Shown here piece by piece: positions 1 through 13,140 of a stretch of DNA of 64,000 bases. The position numbers were made by a program, and so were the translations under genes. A model generated the notes under the pieces. That model was given only the letters and a program-made list of their open reading frames with translations, made no database searches and had not been told where the DNA came from. The first letter of the stretch is position 1; the number at the start of each line of letters is the position of its first letter. Source of the stretch: Vitis vinifera (Eukaryota > Streptophyta > Magnoliopsida > Vitales > Vitaceae); NCBI RefSeq assembly GCF_030704535.1, contig NC_081807.1, positions 19,878,001-19,942,000 on the forward strand, written 5' to 3'.

Positions 1-1671
1 GAAATTGTATGCATTCGGTGAATACCTAAAGCTGTGCACCACAGACCAGCCAGTGCATCAAGATACTTCCTCCCATTGCTGTCATAGACATAGGGACCCT
101 GAAGACACGGATCAAGTGATGTTGTGTTATTTAATTTGATAATATATTAGAGTTCTAAAACTAAACAAAATACAAAAGTTAAACCTTAAAAAAATATACA
201 TTTTCTCATCGTGACCTAAATTTAGTATCTTCTAAAGCCATAGGAACAGGTACAGGAAACATTTCGGAAAAATTATACCTCAGACCTCTCTATTAGTAGA
301 GGATCCAAATTAGTACTCTGCCACCCAGTTGTGAAAGGTGACAACATATCATGGCCCTTAAACCTGTGATAATCAAGACATTTAGTAAAAAAGACATGCT
401 ATATTGAATTCTTATTTCCAATCATGATTACATACAAGCTATTACACTGGCATGGAGAATGTGTCAACAAATATCTTCCACATCTTAGTACACATACAAT
501 ATTGCAAAAGAAAAGAAAGACGCAAAACATACCCTTTAGCATTCTTAGTTGCTGAATCTTCCTTTTGCAGTGATGTCTCTGTACTACTACATTTGGCCAG
601 TGCAGGTGCTGGATGCAGATGCTTCATCAAGATTCGAGCAGTGACAACATGATTTATGTAAAAACCAGCCTGTTAAATAAAAAAGAACACATTATTGAAG
701 ACTCAAAAATAAGTGATAAAGACAATATTAAAGCAGCAGAAGCAAAATATTAGAAAAATATTATTAGAGAAAATGAACCCAAGGGGCCTCATGGTTTCAA
801 AACGCATCTATAAGATTGAAAGGAGCCCATACACATATAGCCTAGTAACTTTCTCCCCTATTCGATGTGGAATATCACACCCCTCATCAAATAGGAGAGA
901 AAGTTACTAGGCTATATTTGTATGGGTCCTTCTCAACCTTATAGATGCGTTTCAAAACCTTGAGGGCCCTTTAACCCTCAAAGTAAATAATATCTACACG
1001 ATTTGGTACGAGTTGTTACAACTTACATTTTCTAAAATGCCAAATACTACTTAGAACATTCTTTTAAACTCAGAACTTTTTTGGAAATCTTAGCAACATA
1101 TTCATATAACTTTGTTTTATTTCATCACAAATTATATCTCAAGGCATTTTCCAATCATCCCAAACTAACCATCAGGTAAACCCTTGAAGCCTACGGTACA
1201 AGAGTGATGAGCCATGCAACAGCATCGCGTCATCCAACTGCATACATGCAGGGAACAGCCGGGGCTGTTTTTGTTTGGTGCATGCAAAACTCAACATTCG
1301 GTAGGAAGAGAAAGATATGAAATATCATTGTGTATGTTTGCTTGATAAGTTCGAAAATAAATAACAAATGGGTTGATAAGATAACAAATGAAAAAGACAT
1401 AAGAAGAAGGAAAATGAAATGAGGGGAGTCTACGAGTGGACAAAAGAGATGACAATGATAGATGTCTTGGAACAAAAAAGAATAATGATAGCCCTTGGTT
1501 ATGAACTGCAGGAGCCAAACAACAAAGCAAGAAATACAGAAGTTTAGAGAAAATAACAAGCAGGTTCATCAGATAGCCATGGAGAATGCATCATTGGATG
1601 GAACTGAGCATTCAAGAAATCGAAACCTGAGTGTTCCTGGGAGAGGATCTAAGGAGGTTAGCAAACATCAT
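1..1671 (-). CDS. GABA transaminase paralogue, 5' part only (runs off left edge)
   Basis: Four consecutive coding exons can be read on the minus strand: 1627-1671, 533-669, 279-363 and 26-98, each with GT/AG borders. They match the first four exons of the complete GABA transaminase at 28-37 kb in order, phase and almost in length (45, 137 against 143, 85 and 73 nt). The start is M-M-F-A-N-L-L-R, followed by a basic presequence suited to mitochondria. Exon 3 reads [15 protein letters not shown] and exon 4 ends AGLWCTALG, both family hallmarks. Exon 2 lacks two codons relative to the complete gene, and its frame is kept. No stop or frameshift is seen in the four exons, but the catalytic part lies outside the window, so activity cannot be judged. 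GABA transaminases transfer the amino group of GABA to pyruvate or glyoxylate in mitochondria using pyridoxal phosphate. Intron 1 holds a foldback repeat and one or so decayed repeat units like those in the other copy. Confidence 0.85.
783..972. repeat. Foldback (MITE-like) inverted repeat of ~190 bp
   Basis: Left arm 783-868 and right arm about 887-972 are inverted copies of each other with few mismatches and a short AT-rich centre. Both arms contain the blocks AAAACGCATCTATAAG and TAGCCTAGTAACTTTCTC. The element sits in intron 1 of the GABA transaminase paralogue. Terminal bases GGGGCCTCA and GGGCCCTCA pair well. I could not define a convincing target-site duplication, so family assignment is left open. 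Confidence 0.8.
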
Positions 1672-4600
1672 TTTTCTCTGATCTTCAGAAAAAATGCAAG
1701 TTGCTATCTTCAGTTTCTGCACTCATACACAGAGACAAAGATAAAAAGAGAGAGACTGAGACATCTAGCTTACCACTTCAGCTGCCCATTTATTGACTTG
1801 AGATGTATTGTGACAATTCACACAACACCCAGGAGAAAGTGTCCAATATTCCTTTTCAAGAAAAGGTGAAAGTTGATATCTGACTGCTCCTGAGGCGAAT
1901 CTAAAGAAATCTGCAAAGATTTTCTTTTTCACTTCATCTTTAAAATGAGAACCCAAATTTCCAAAATAGCCCATTATGGAAAAAAAATTAAGTTTAATCA
2001 CTTTACCAAATTTATGGTCAAAATGACATTTTTATTGCTACATAAGAGTCATGTTATTAAAAAATATTTGAGTTAAAACCTCAATTGACAATTGTAACTT
2101 TATTTCTTAAGAGAAGTCTAAATTATCAATTAAGGCTTCACTCTTCAACTTTTTGTAATTCAAAGTTTAATGTAAAATATTAAGTTAAAAATTAATATTG
2201 AAATTAAATGTATATATATATATAATTTAAGGATATAGTATTACTTTAATAAAGATAAACTGATAAAAATAATAATAAATTAATATTTTATTTATCGATA
2301 AATTAATAATCTTAAAATAATAAAATTATATGACATATGTATACACAAATTTCGTGAAAGTCCTACAAAATTATCAAAACTATAGAAAAATATGCAAAAC
2401 AAATTTTTTTATTAAAATTGATAAATTGTGGGGTACAATCTTTGTGGGAATATTCTTCCACAAAAGAATATACCCTTCTGATTCTTTCACCTGATCACAA
2501 TTTGAAAGACGACAATTATCCAAGATATGATAATTATCTCTTTTAGAGGATTAGGAAATTCATTGAAAGGCAAGACTCCCTAACAAATTGCTTGTCTCAC
2601 TATTCTTTGGATTGTATGGCAAAAGAGAAATGCTAAGATTTTTTAGGAAAGATGGAAAATGGAAAAGACTTTGTGGGATCTACTTCACTTTTATTCCTCT
2701 TTTTGGGCCTCTTACTTTGCCACTTTTAAGGAAGTTCTACTTAGTATTATTCAACTAAGTTGGCTTTCAATGTGTAACTCTTAAGGGTTTGATAACATTG
2801 TGAGGAATTGTACTCAGTTTTGTGTTATTTTATGTTGTTCTCTTTGTACAGTGGAGTATACTCTTTTTGATCAAGTATTGTCTGTTTGTGGGAAGAAAAA
2901 TAAAAATGCAAAAGCTGAGACAGAGCTTTTTAATAAATGGATTAAGTAATTGATGAAGAAAGTACAAGGCAACATAACCACCTTCACGAAGCATGAGTTT
3001 TCTCTGTCCATGGGAAACCAACATTAACAGGAGGACCCATCTGGGTATCTGATGAATTTGGGAGTTTACCCATCACAACACTACAATGCTTAACCCACCT
3101 GTGGGGCACCCAAAGGGAACAATAATTTTCCCTTTATCTCCACACTACCGGTTAAGATAATTAGAAAATCCATATTGATGTTGTCAGATTTCCTGTCAAA
3201 TTTAAATAAAACTAAACAAGGTGGGCTCTTCAACAGCACCATTTTCAAATACAAACATTAAAGAGGAGGTTGTTAGATGGATTTTTCATAGTCATCATGA
3301 ATGGAGAACAATCACATTAGCCTTTTCAATGGTCATACAAGTGATCCAGTCTGAGTTTATTTTTCACTTTCCTCTTCTTGAATGGTGGATTTAAACACTA
3401 TCATTCATAATTCACATATAATTAAGGGCTTCTTTGCAGTTAAATGAAGGAATTTGTGCCAGTATATGAATTCAACTTCACACAAAGGATCAAGGAAATT
3501 TCCCTCCAAAATATGAGTATAAAACCATTACAATCCTTCGATATCCAGACTTTACAGCCAAGAAACCAATAATAACACATAAACATCCTATACTAAGTTT
3601 CTTAATCTATTGTAAAAAAGGAAAATGGCATATATCAAACACACTGAATCCCTAGTTGCCAGACTTTAATTTCACAATCCAAACTACCACTGTAAATAAG
3701 ATAAGCAACATCAGCATCGGAATTGCTTCTGCCATCCATACTGTCTTTTTGAGATGTAAAAATCCAAGGATCCAGTTCACCTAATTGTTTGTATTTCCCC
3801 ATCAGCACCACACTGAGGTTTCAAAGTTTTGTTCTTTACTTCAAGGTGGAAAGCAAAAAGAAAAAGAAAGCCCCAAAAAACCAGAAAATTGAATAATAGA
3901 GAATTTGGTTTTAACTTCAAATTTAGAATGAGAAAACTTCAAATTCAGGGGGGGAAACCATTTCTGCAACTTGGAAGGACTACTCACACTCTCTGATCAT
4001 TAAGCCAAACAAACTATTGTTCATTGCAGGAGGCTACACACCTTTGTATCCAGGTGAATAGAGTGTTAATCGACTACCTACATTGAGATGCACTCTGAGA
4101 CCAAAAGCAAGCCAAATTGCATGCTTCTAATCCATAAACAACCAGAAGAAACAGCTAGTGGCAAACAAAAAGTTGCAGAAAATAAATCTGAATATGAGAA
4201 CTAGAGATGAAACTGAAAATAGGAATTGCAAAACCAAAACCTCTTAAGAAGAGAAAAAGATAAAGAATCATGCCTGAAAACCTCCAAATCCTTTGCCAAT
4301 CCAAAATTTGAAACCCTAAAAAACCAGAGAATGAAAGAAAAAAAAAAAAAACAAATCAGCGAGTGAGTGAAAGAAAATGTCAAGAAGATTTTCTTTGAAA
4401 ATGTCAAAAAAATTAGTGAGAAAAAAAAAATTCATAAGTCGTTTGAAGATTTGTACTGACAACAATGAAAGAAAAAATGGTTCTTCATGGGTTCAACAGT
4501 CAGAAAGTGAGTTGGAGAGGTGTTACTTATATAGTGGCTCTACAGTCGCAAGCAAGCTCATGTAACTGTGTCTATTGGGCCATATATGGTAGCAGCCCAT

Positions 4601-6062
4601 TCCTTCCCACAACTATAAGAGCTTTCATAGCAGCGGCCTATTAATCCTACAACTATATGGCAAGCAGGAATCTCCCATAGGTTGCAGCTCAAATCAGTAT
4701 GAAGCAATATATATGCTTTGGTTGTGGATTTTACTAGCCCCAACTAAAACCATGTCACTATATCTCAATTTTCTTGTAGTGGTTCCTGGTTTCTGAAGCA
4801 AGGAGGTTGCAAACATGAGGAAGAGGTATTTGTATGGCAGTGTGATTTTGCTAAGGAGGCCTTACTCATTTCACTGGGTTCTCAGGATTGTCATTCATCA
4901 AATGGCTCCATTCAATCGAATGCCCATCTATACACAGTACTTCCATACTGAGATCAGAAAAGCAAAGAGGGAGCGTTAATGGGCTTGCTAAGGGTGCCAG
5001 GTAATTTCATTAGGGGGAGGAGGAGGGAGGTAGTGAACCTTGGGTTTTGTGAGTAGCGAAGTCTCCTAGGTAGTTCTGATAGGAGTGCCTCATAATCTCA
5101 ACCGGGGAGTAGCAAACTACCCCTAAGGCAGGGTAGCAAAAATCCCTTTTGATGCTCCAATGTACCTATTTTTGGTCTTGTTTTCTTATTAGACTCACAC
5201 AACACAACACACCTTGAAATGATAGGTTAACTAAGTGGGGTGCTTTTCGGTGAGTGAATTATGCAATTCAACATGAAATAAGCATATGATAAATTGGAAT
5301 TTTCTACAATATGAAGGCTTAGTAGCTCAAAATCTCGACTATGTCTTTTCCCCCTAAAAAGATTTTCATGGACAAAAGTCAGAAAAAATCTCTTTAGCTC
5401 AAAAATGCAAAAAAAAATCAAATGTGTTCAAAAAATAAAGAATAGCTAAGATTCAAACTAGTATAAGAATATAGAATATTTAAGATCCTATTTTGTTCTC
5501 TATTTATTTGCTTAATATTTTTTACAACTCCAACATGAAAGAAGAAAATGGTTACTATAAGGAAAGACATGAAAAGAAGCACAACATGCCTAATCAAAAG
5601 TCAGTATTCCATCTCATTTCCTCGATTAGCTAGACAATAATCATCCATTGAAGGTTGCTTGTGGGCAGTGATTGCCAAAGGTATAGAAATGCTTGAATGT
5701 TGCTGGATGGTGGCTAGTTGGAAATTGAGCTCATGGCCAATCGGAGGACATGGAAAAGGAGGTGAGGGTGTTGGAGGGTGTGACATCAGAGAAAGTTTTC
5801 AGCAAAGACGAGGAGGATGTTCTTGGGCCCCGTCAAGTCCTGAGCTTACTTGATTGATGGTTCAAAGAGAAGGGTTCTGTATCTATAGTTTTCCCTCATC
5901 TTGTGAAATACCGCCAATTGGTTCTCATCTAATCCAAAAAGGAGAAATGAAAATAGGTGAATAAATAAAAGATTCTCCAACGCTTTTTAAACTTTCCCCT
6001 CTCTTTTCTAAAGAAAAGAAGTAGACTCTCAAAGTTGGTAATTTTTCCATGTTTCCTTCCCA
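1672..6062. other. Intergenic DNA, no gene recognised
   Basis: This stretch separates the GABA transaminase paralogue from the hAT element. Apart from the LINE remnant near 2.6 kb I see only AT-rich unique sequence and short open frames with no family resemblance. The promoter of the paralogue should lie just above 1671. A GA-rich patch at about 1731-1760 resembles the (GA)n tract in the leader of the complete GABA transaminase. Confidence 0.5.
2602..2790 (+). mobile_element. LINE remnant, 3' end of reverse-transcriptase ORF
   Basis: One plus-strand frame reads LWIVWQKRNAKIF, a stop, ERWKMEKTLWDLLHFYSSFW, then about 15 residues further on IIQLSWLSMCN. This is the style of the C-terminal region (zf-RVT part) of plant L1-type LINE polyproteins. 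The in-frame TAG after KIF and the lack of any upstream reverse-transcriptase core show a dead fragment. Assignment rests on remembered family patterns. Confidence 0.6.
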
Positions 6063-8147
6063 TTTCTTTTCAATGTTATCAAAAGCAAAAGGCGATATCA
6101 ACACAATAAGACTCTTTTTAGCCTAAGGCGAAAGGCGAAAAACAAGACAATAACCTGATTATAGTAAGGTGATAAAAAATATAAATATATTTACCTACTC
6201 AATACTCGACCAATATAAGTGTTGTCTTCAACGATCAACACTATTAATTTTTCATTACTCATGATGTCTTATAAAATTAACAAAATAGTAATAATTATTC
6301 GAAGTGTTAAATATCATATCACATATCATGAAAAACATCATATTGTTTAAAGATATTCATCTTGTCTAAATGCATATTCTAATTTTTCAAATATCTAAAA
6401 AGCAAAATAAAAAACAAAATAAGAGATTGAACATTCTTGAGAAGTTTTAGGCATCATCATCATTATAGTCATCAATGAAATTAAAATTGTCGTCACTTCC
6501 ATCAAGACTAGATCGATAGCTCTCTATCTTATTATTTCTATGATTGATAATACAATATTTCATCTTATACTTTGTGTAAGTGTATTTTGTATATTGGCAA
6601 TTCCGAGTCACAATTCTCATTGTGTCTCATAGCTCATATTCTTCAAATCCTTCTTGGACACTTGCTTTTTCCAAATTGTTCATGTTTGAAGATGGCTAGA
6701 AGAATTGGTTGGTAAGTGCATTTGAGGTGATATATAATGGCAAACAGTGATCAATCATATTTAAAAAAATTTCCTTTGATTGGAAAATGAAATTGAAGCT
6801 TAAAAGTGTAAAACATTGTGTTTAAAACATTTGGATTGATTTCTGACTTATTAAGTTAAATGGTAACAGTTTATCTTAAACTTGGATTTTTTAGTTATGT
6901 CCAATCGATCAAACTTTGATCACACCTATGAATTTTCATGATTTTCCAAACAAATCTCAACCATTGGATGTGTTTCAAAACCCTAATACTTAAGCCCTCT
7001 TTCCAAATGTGGTGTGGGTTGCTATAAGAGAGAAAACCCTAGGTTTTTGAGCTTCTTGTTTCTCTTTACTATATTGGGGAGTGTTTGCCTTGTCAGAAAA
7101 TTTATGTGTTTGAATTGAAAATCAGTTTTTGAGTGAAAATCTTTGTTCCAAATGGGTTGATTCATCGTGTTCTTCATCCTAACTCTCATATTACTCTTAT
7201 ATCCAACTTATTGGAGTAAAACTTAAGATTCTTCTTGTGTGGACTCAAGAAAAAGCCAAGAACAAAGCTTGTAGTGGATTCCAAGTGTTTTCCTAGAGAA
7301 GAATGGTGGTAGCTGAAGCTTGAAGGTTCTAGGCAAGTGGTTCGGGAGAGGATGAAAGGTTTAGGCTAGGTAAAACCTTGTACTCAACTATTTTTTTTTT
7401 CATAGTGGATTATTTGATTGTTTGAGACCCGTGGTTCTTTTATCTCTTTGAAGGTTTTCCACTTTAAAAAATTGGTGTCATTGTCTCTCCTTTATATCCT
7501 GTCTTTTGATTAGCATTTCATGAGCTTATGATATTTTTCATTGTGTTATCATGATTGAATTACTTGGAGCATGAGCTAAAATGCGTCTATTGAATCTTTG
7601 AAAGAACAAGATATATGTTAGTTGTTATTGTTGATTGATGACAAGGGGCATATATTAGGTTTGGGGAGCGTTCTCTCATTTGCATATGACTTGCATTAAA
7701 TAACTTGTTTAGGAAAGTGTTGGTGCATCCATTGTTGCTTGCGATTTGCGTGTTTGTTGATAAGGTTGAAAAAGAATATCATTGTATAAGGGAAAAAGAG
7801 GGGAATTGTGAGCATTTGTGAGATATCATCTCTAATTGTTTTAAAAGACACCTATTCACAATCCCCCCCACCCACCTTCTAGGTGTCATCCATAAGTGAG
7901 ATTTATCTTCACTTTGTTTAATCCAATGCTAGACTGAATGAAATTATAATCTAGGTATGTTTAATCTTAACTCATGATCAAAGACAATTGCCTCTACGCC
8001 TTACGCCTTATCCTAAGGCAATTGCCTGGGTGTTGCCTCTTTGAACCCCACCTTGCCTAAGTCTTCAAGAAGCGACTTTTATCTGTCTCGTCTGGCCTGA
8101 TGACCTAGGTGACCCGGGTGATCGCCTTTGACAACACTATTTCTTTT
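6063..8147. mobile_element. Non-autonomous hAT-type transposon, 2.07 kb, with 8-bp TSD
   Basis: The element body is 6071-8139. It starts CAATGTTATCAAAAG, and the inverse of its end reads TAGTGTTGTCAAAGGCG, giving imperfect terminal inverted repeats typical of hAT elements. The direct repeat TTTCTTTT lies at 6063-6070 and 8140-8147, the 8-bp target duplication expected of hAT. Just inside both ends are GC-richer subterminal blocks with repeated GGCG/CGCC motifs (GCCTAAGGCGAAAGGCG on the left; CGCCTTACGCCTTATCC on the right), probable transposase binding regions. No transposase-like open frame is present, so it would depend on a partner in trans. The TSD is pyrimidine-rich, which slightly weakens the call. 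Confidence 0.8.
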
Positions 8148-8458
8148 TCCTCCCTTTTACCTAACAACGAAATAACATTAATGGATTTATTTACTGTTTC
8201 TTCTCCATTTTGAAATTAATTTCCAAGATCCAAAAATAGCCCAATATGGTTTTCATACTCTTTATTCAATTTCTGCAAAGACATGAACCACATATCTGCC
8301 ACATGGATCAACTGTTGCCATGAGTCTGAATCATGTTTCAAAATGGCAAAATTAAAATTTCCTTTCACTCAGTTTCAACCATAAGAAAGCTGCCCAGAAT
8401 TTGAAGGGGACAACATCCTTTGATATGTTAAACAAGGATGATAAATAAAACAACAGAA
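8148..8458. other. Short spacer and probable SUFD 3' UTR
   Basis: About 310 bp lie between the hAT element and the SUFD stop codon. The stretch probably contains the SUFD 3' untranslated region on the minus strand. I see no clear polyadenylation signal I would defend. Confidence 0.35.
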
Positions 8459-9224
8459 CTATATAGAAAATATATACCATTTACTACTCATCATGAGGAA
8501 CCTTTTGGGTTCCAACAGTGCTTTGATATGAGTCTCTACTTTCTTCCGGATAGAGGAGTAAGGCAAACGCTCTATAACCTCATCTCCGAAGGAGAAGATG
8601 AGAGTCTTTCTAGCAGTCTCTAAATCAATACCACGCGCCAAGAAGTAGAAAAGTTGGTTTTCTTCCAGGTCACTAATTGCAGCTCCATGGGAACACTTGA
8701 CATCATCAGCAATGATTTGGAGGTTGGGTTTGACATTTACAGTTGCCCGAGGCTCAAGAAGAAGGCTTCTTGTCAGTTGTCCTGCATCTGTCTGCTGTGC
8801 GTATCTGCATGATGGAAGCAGATGTAATAAAAACAAGTCAGAAACAATTTGAAACATCCTTTAGACTGCCCTTAAGCTATTGGTGACCATTGAACAATAT
8901 AGGTAAGCACAGGATATGAATAGCATTATGTGTGCATCTTCAAAGTTTAGTGTTCAGACTAAAAGAAATTTCAAGTGAGTCGTTTTACTCAATTAGCTCA
9001 ACTATGGTGCAGGGGGAACAGACAAACTACTCTTTTCGAGGGCCTATTGAGTTCAGAGATGTTTTAAATGTCTCCTGAAACAGCTAACTAAGCAAAAAAT
9101 TTATTCATTATTTATTTATTATTATAACAAAGAATCCACCCTGACAGAAAGCATTTATTCTAGCTGCAGGTGAAGCATAATCCCAGGTGATATGAGCCCA
9201 CCCCTCTACCCTACAGTACTTAAA

Positions 9225-9290
9225 TATACTCAGGACCTCAAGTTCATTTCCAGACGACACTATTGCTTAGCTACACCTTGGTAGGTAGTT
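9225..9290 (-). mobile_element. tRNA-derived SINE-like fragment
   Basis: The minus strand reads GGTGTAGCTAAGCAATAG, then GTGTCGTCTGG, resembling a tRNA A-box region (TAGCTCAGNNGTAG). A second copy at 43635-43725 shares roughly 33 of 40 bases across the same block. Two dispersed copies of a tRNA-like head suggest an old SINE. No clear B box survives here. Confidence 0.4.
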
Positions 9291-11402
9291 AACTAAGCAA
9301 AACTATGACTTGAATAACTTGACTGCATTTTCAACCAGGGGAATTCCATTTATTACAGGCCTGAACAGACATCAAATGTGCTTAGAGGCAACAGGCAAAA
9401 TCTCATCTACCACAAGATGAAATAATGGGTGGATACAGCAACATGAAATATATAAATATTAATAAGTGCCAAGAAAAAAATAGAAGCGCAAAGTACATAA
9501 AGAAGTATATAAGTAAGCTAAGTCGATATGAAAGATCAATACACATGTATGCGTGAAAACAAAATCAAAATGATCATCAACTTAATAACACATCAAGATG
9601 ATGGATATTCACGCATAGGAGTGAGCCAAAAAGTTATAGTATACCATAACAACCAAAAATGATGAAATGAAACAGGATTACCTGTTGACCTTTATATTCC
9701 CATCAAATACAGCTTGTCCTAGTGAATGAGCCACAATGCACTTATGAAGTTGCCGGAAGTACCCTCGTGGATGGTCCAGGACTAGTCTAGTATGTAGATC
9801 TTGTGTTGGGTCACCAACAGACAAGTGAAAAGCTGACAACTCTGTTACTGTATCTGGGCCGACTTGCTGGATGTTGACATTATGCCTGCTCAATTTTCCA
9901 CCAGTACTTACCTCTATAAGCTCATAGGAACCAGAAGATCCCTGCAAATGATTAACCCAGATTTATAAATCTAATCATTTAGAAATCTAATGGTGCTGGA
10001 GATACTCATTATGCCTTAATCAGGATATTGCTGAATAGGCAGTAAACATTAAGATCGAGGGACATTGGTATTGCAACTGTTGTAAAGCTGAAATTCCAGT
10101 TTTGTAAGGCAAAAAAAAATTAAACATAATAATATAGACAAGTAAATACTGTTTTTATAAAGAAAGCATAGTAAAGTTCAAACCATTAGTGAAAAATAGG
10201 GCAGGAAGTAGTTATTATGCTAATCTCGTAGAAACATTCCATGGTAAGGTCTGTTGTTGAAGTTCCTAAAATATAACTTATTCTTCTAGAGGAATAATAC
10301 TCAAGCACGATTGAAGAAGCTTCATGCTGAAAATGCTATTTTGCCAATTTATTTATTTTTTTGATAAATAAACACGAGATATATTAAAATAACACTATAA
10401 GGTCAACAAATAATAGGACGTGATCCTGTGACAGTATAGCCTCATACTGGGTTGCTAAATAACCAGGATTTGTCCAATGATAAGAATTTGCAACTCAACC
10501 AGTAAAAGAAAATCTAATAAATTTTAGGGAAAAAAAGGGCTCATATTGGCAGAAATCAGAGTGGACCATATATCAAAAATGGTTTTGTGAATGAAGTGTA
10601 GACTGAAATCAATAAAATCTCATGATATACCCACATCATCTCTGTTTTATCAATTGCCTTAAGTTAAACTGAAATTACTACTTTGTGTGTCATTAACATG
10701 TACATTAAACTCAAATGCCTAGCTTTCTCAATCAAACAGATCAAAAATCAACTTTGAATAACAAGTTCAACAACTAGCTAAGCTAAGAAAAGTAATTCAC
10801 CTGCTGAACTGAAGTCCACTTGATATGAGCAGCACTCAAAGACTGGCTTTGAATGTAAGAATGTTTCACTTTAGCCCCTTCCCCAATGACCAGTATTATT
10901 ATTATCCTTTTTATAGTTGAAGATTAAGGAAACTTATCATAAGAGGATATATATATATATATATTTTTTAAATTTATTCATTTTGAAAATCAAATTAGTG
11001 GTAATTTAATCCATTAATTTTTTTTATATTTACAAATGTTCCAACTTCAAGACGCATTATGTACCTGCATTGTCATGTGGATGGGGTGAGTATTGAAGTA
11101 AATTTTTTTTTTCAAATAAATATTTTAATAGGAAGTTTCCTATTTTTTTCAAAAAAATATTTCTTTTCCACTTTTTTTTTTTTTTCAAACTTCACTTCGT
11201 TTTATACTTTACACTTTGAATCCTCTTCTAATTCATTTTTCTTCTTGCTTTACACTTTCAGTCATCTTCCAATTTGTTGTCCCTATATACGTTTTTTTTT
11301 TATATATAAAGGGGACAATAGTTGAGAAACTTGACTTAAACTTTTTTAGAGAAACCCTACTTGAATTAACCACGAGAAATCTTCACCTATTTAAACTTGT
11401 AA

Positions 11403-11406
<4 letters not shown>

Positions 11407-11437
<31 letters not shown>
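11407..11437. repeat. (TA)n microsatellite
   Basis: About 15 TA units in SUFD intron 1, in a T-rich stretch upstream of the tandem repeats at 11.7 kb. Confidence 0.95.
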
Positions 11438-11440
<3 letters not shown>

Positions 11441-11718
11441 AAGCCATTCATGTGATCCCCTTAAAAGTGAATGGAGATTTTTTTTTTTTAATATATATAT
11501 ATGTTGAAACGTGTATTTTTTTTTTTAAAGAAAGAAAAAGACTTACCTTTTTTGAATGTGTGTCGGCCTTCATTATTCGCAAAGACGAATTTGATTTTAG
11601 GTAATTTAATTAATTAATTAATTAATTTTAAAACTACCTTAATATTTGAAGGGGAATTTTTAATAAAATTAAATATTCATCAAAAAAATGAATATTTAAA
11701 ATTTGACCCTCGTGTAAT

Positions 11719-12120
11719 TAAGTCGTAGCCCTGACGTGAAACGGTGTTATATTTTCGGCACTTATGTGTTAAAGTCTTCACCCATGCAAATTGGCTTGAC
11801 TTGAATGCATAGTAGTGTTCAAATTTTAACATTTAATTAAAACTAAAATAATATTTAGTATCTATGCAAACAAGTTATAGCCCTATGCTACGCAGTGTTA
11901 TATTTTTTTAACACTTATGTGCTAAAGTCTTCACTCATGCAAATTGGCTTTACTTGAATGCATAGTGGTGTTCAAGTTTTGATATTTAATTAAAACCGGA
12001 ATAATACTTAGTATCTATGTAAACAAGTTATAGCCCTGATGCTACGCGGTGTTGTATTTTCGGCACTTATGTGCTATCTTCACTTATGAAAATTGGCTTG
12101 ACTTGAATGCATAGTGGCAT
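11719..12120. repeat. Tandem repeat, three ~153-bp units
   Basis: The block AGTTATAGCCCT...CGGTGTT begins near 11719, 11874 and 12026. Each copy continues with CACTTATGTG, a CATGCAAATTGGCTT-like block (decayed to TATGAAAATTGGCTT in the third copy) and ACTTGAATGCATAGT. Units differ by scattered substitutions and small deletions, so the array is not recent. It lies directly upstream of the plant-mobile-domain remnant and may be the 5' end of that element. Confidence 0.85.
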
Positions 12121-12183
12121 CTAAAAACTTAGACCCATATTTTATTCATCTCGTTTTCTACCTTCTTATTTTTAGTGTGTAGG

Positions 12184-13140
12184 ATGATGTTCTTCAAATG
12201 CTTCAAGGAGAAGACCGTGACCATTCTTGAGCATGATAGTGAAGATTTTGAGGAAGGGACTACCTTGTCAATGCATAAGTCACTTATTGACCTTCAATCT
12301 TTGTCAGTGTCAGTGACAAAGGACCCATAACACATTTCTTCCTGGTCTCGAGTTGCATCTTACAAACTTACAAATATCAGCAATTCAAAATTTAATAAGG
12401 TTAAACTTGTTTATGATATTCTGCTGCTGAAGTCCTCTCACCCAACTACTACTGAAGTTCATGATGAATTTGGATTGTTGGGTTCTCGTGTTTATGATGG
12501 AGAAGCCAAATGAGAAAGCTCATTCAAAGTACTTGGGGAATATTTCTTTACCAAAGGATATTGGGAATGGGTTGAGGAGGTATTAGGTCGGCATGGACCA
12601 TTTCTTAAAGGATGTAAGCTTTATGAAACTATTTTTGTATCCCTATTCATCTATGATTCTCATGCCTCTATGATTAGGGTCTTTTGCGAACGTTGGTGTC
12701 CTACCACTAATACCTTGCATACTTCCATTGGAGAGGTTTCCATCTCTCTTTGAGACTACCCATCAATGGATCTTTTTATGATGAGAAGGTACCGAGCGCG
12801 GAAGAGTTATCTAATGATGCAACAAAGTCCTCACTCCCACCAAGTTGTCGAAACTTATTCCTTGCATATCATCGAATTTGCTCTGAGACGAAAAGGAAGT
12901 CTTCAGTCAAGTTAGCCTCTTAGGTGTCATTTTGGTACAAAGGCTCTATGAAGTATGTAAAACCTTCAAAGAAAAATACAATGAATAAGGTGTAGAGGCC
13001 TAAGGAGACTTCTAACCCCTCCGAGGAAATTGATCCTATTAAATCTCGTTCTCAATCGGAGATGGAAGTTTTTGACAACCTTGGCGTGGCTGAAACATAT
13101 GTACAAGTGGTATCACAATTAAAGGTCATGTGAGCATCAT
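12184..13140 (+). pseudogene. Plant mobile domain (PMD) transposon ORF remnant
   Basis: The plus strand opens with MMFFKCFKEKTVTILEHDSE and stops at 12328-12330. Further on it reads EYFFTKGYWEWVEEVLGRHG, FLKGCKLYETIFVSLFIYDS and FCERWCPTTNTLHTSIGEVS, a stop where Trp is expected, then in another frame LPINGSFYDEKVPSAEEL. This order (WCPxTNTLHT, GEVSISLWD, GSFYDExxPSAxEL) is the plant mobile domain, found in MuDR-related and retro-element proteins and in MAIL1-type plant proteins. Stops and a frame change show it is dead. It sits in SUFD intron 1 on the strand opposite to SUFD. Confidence 0.75.
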
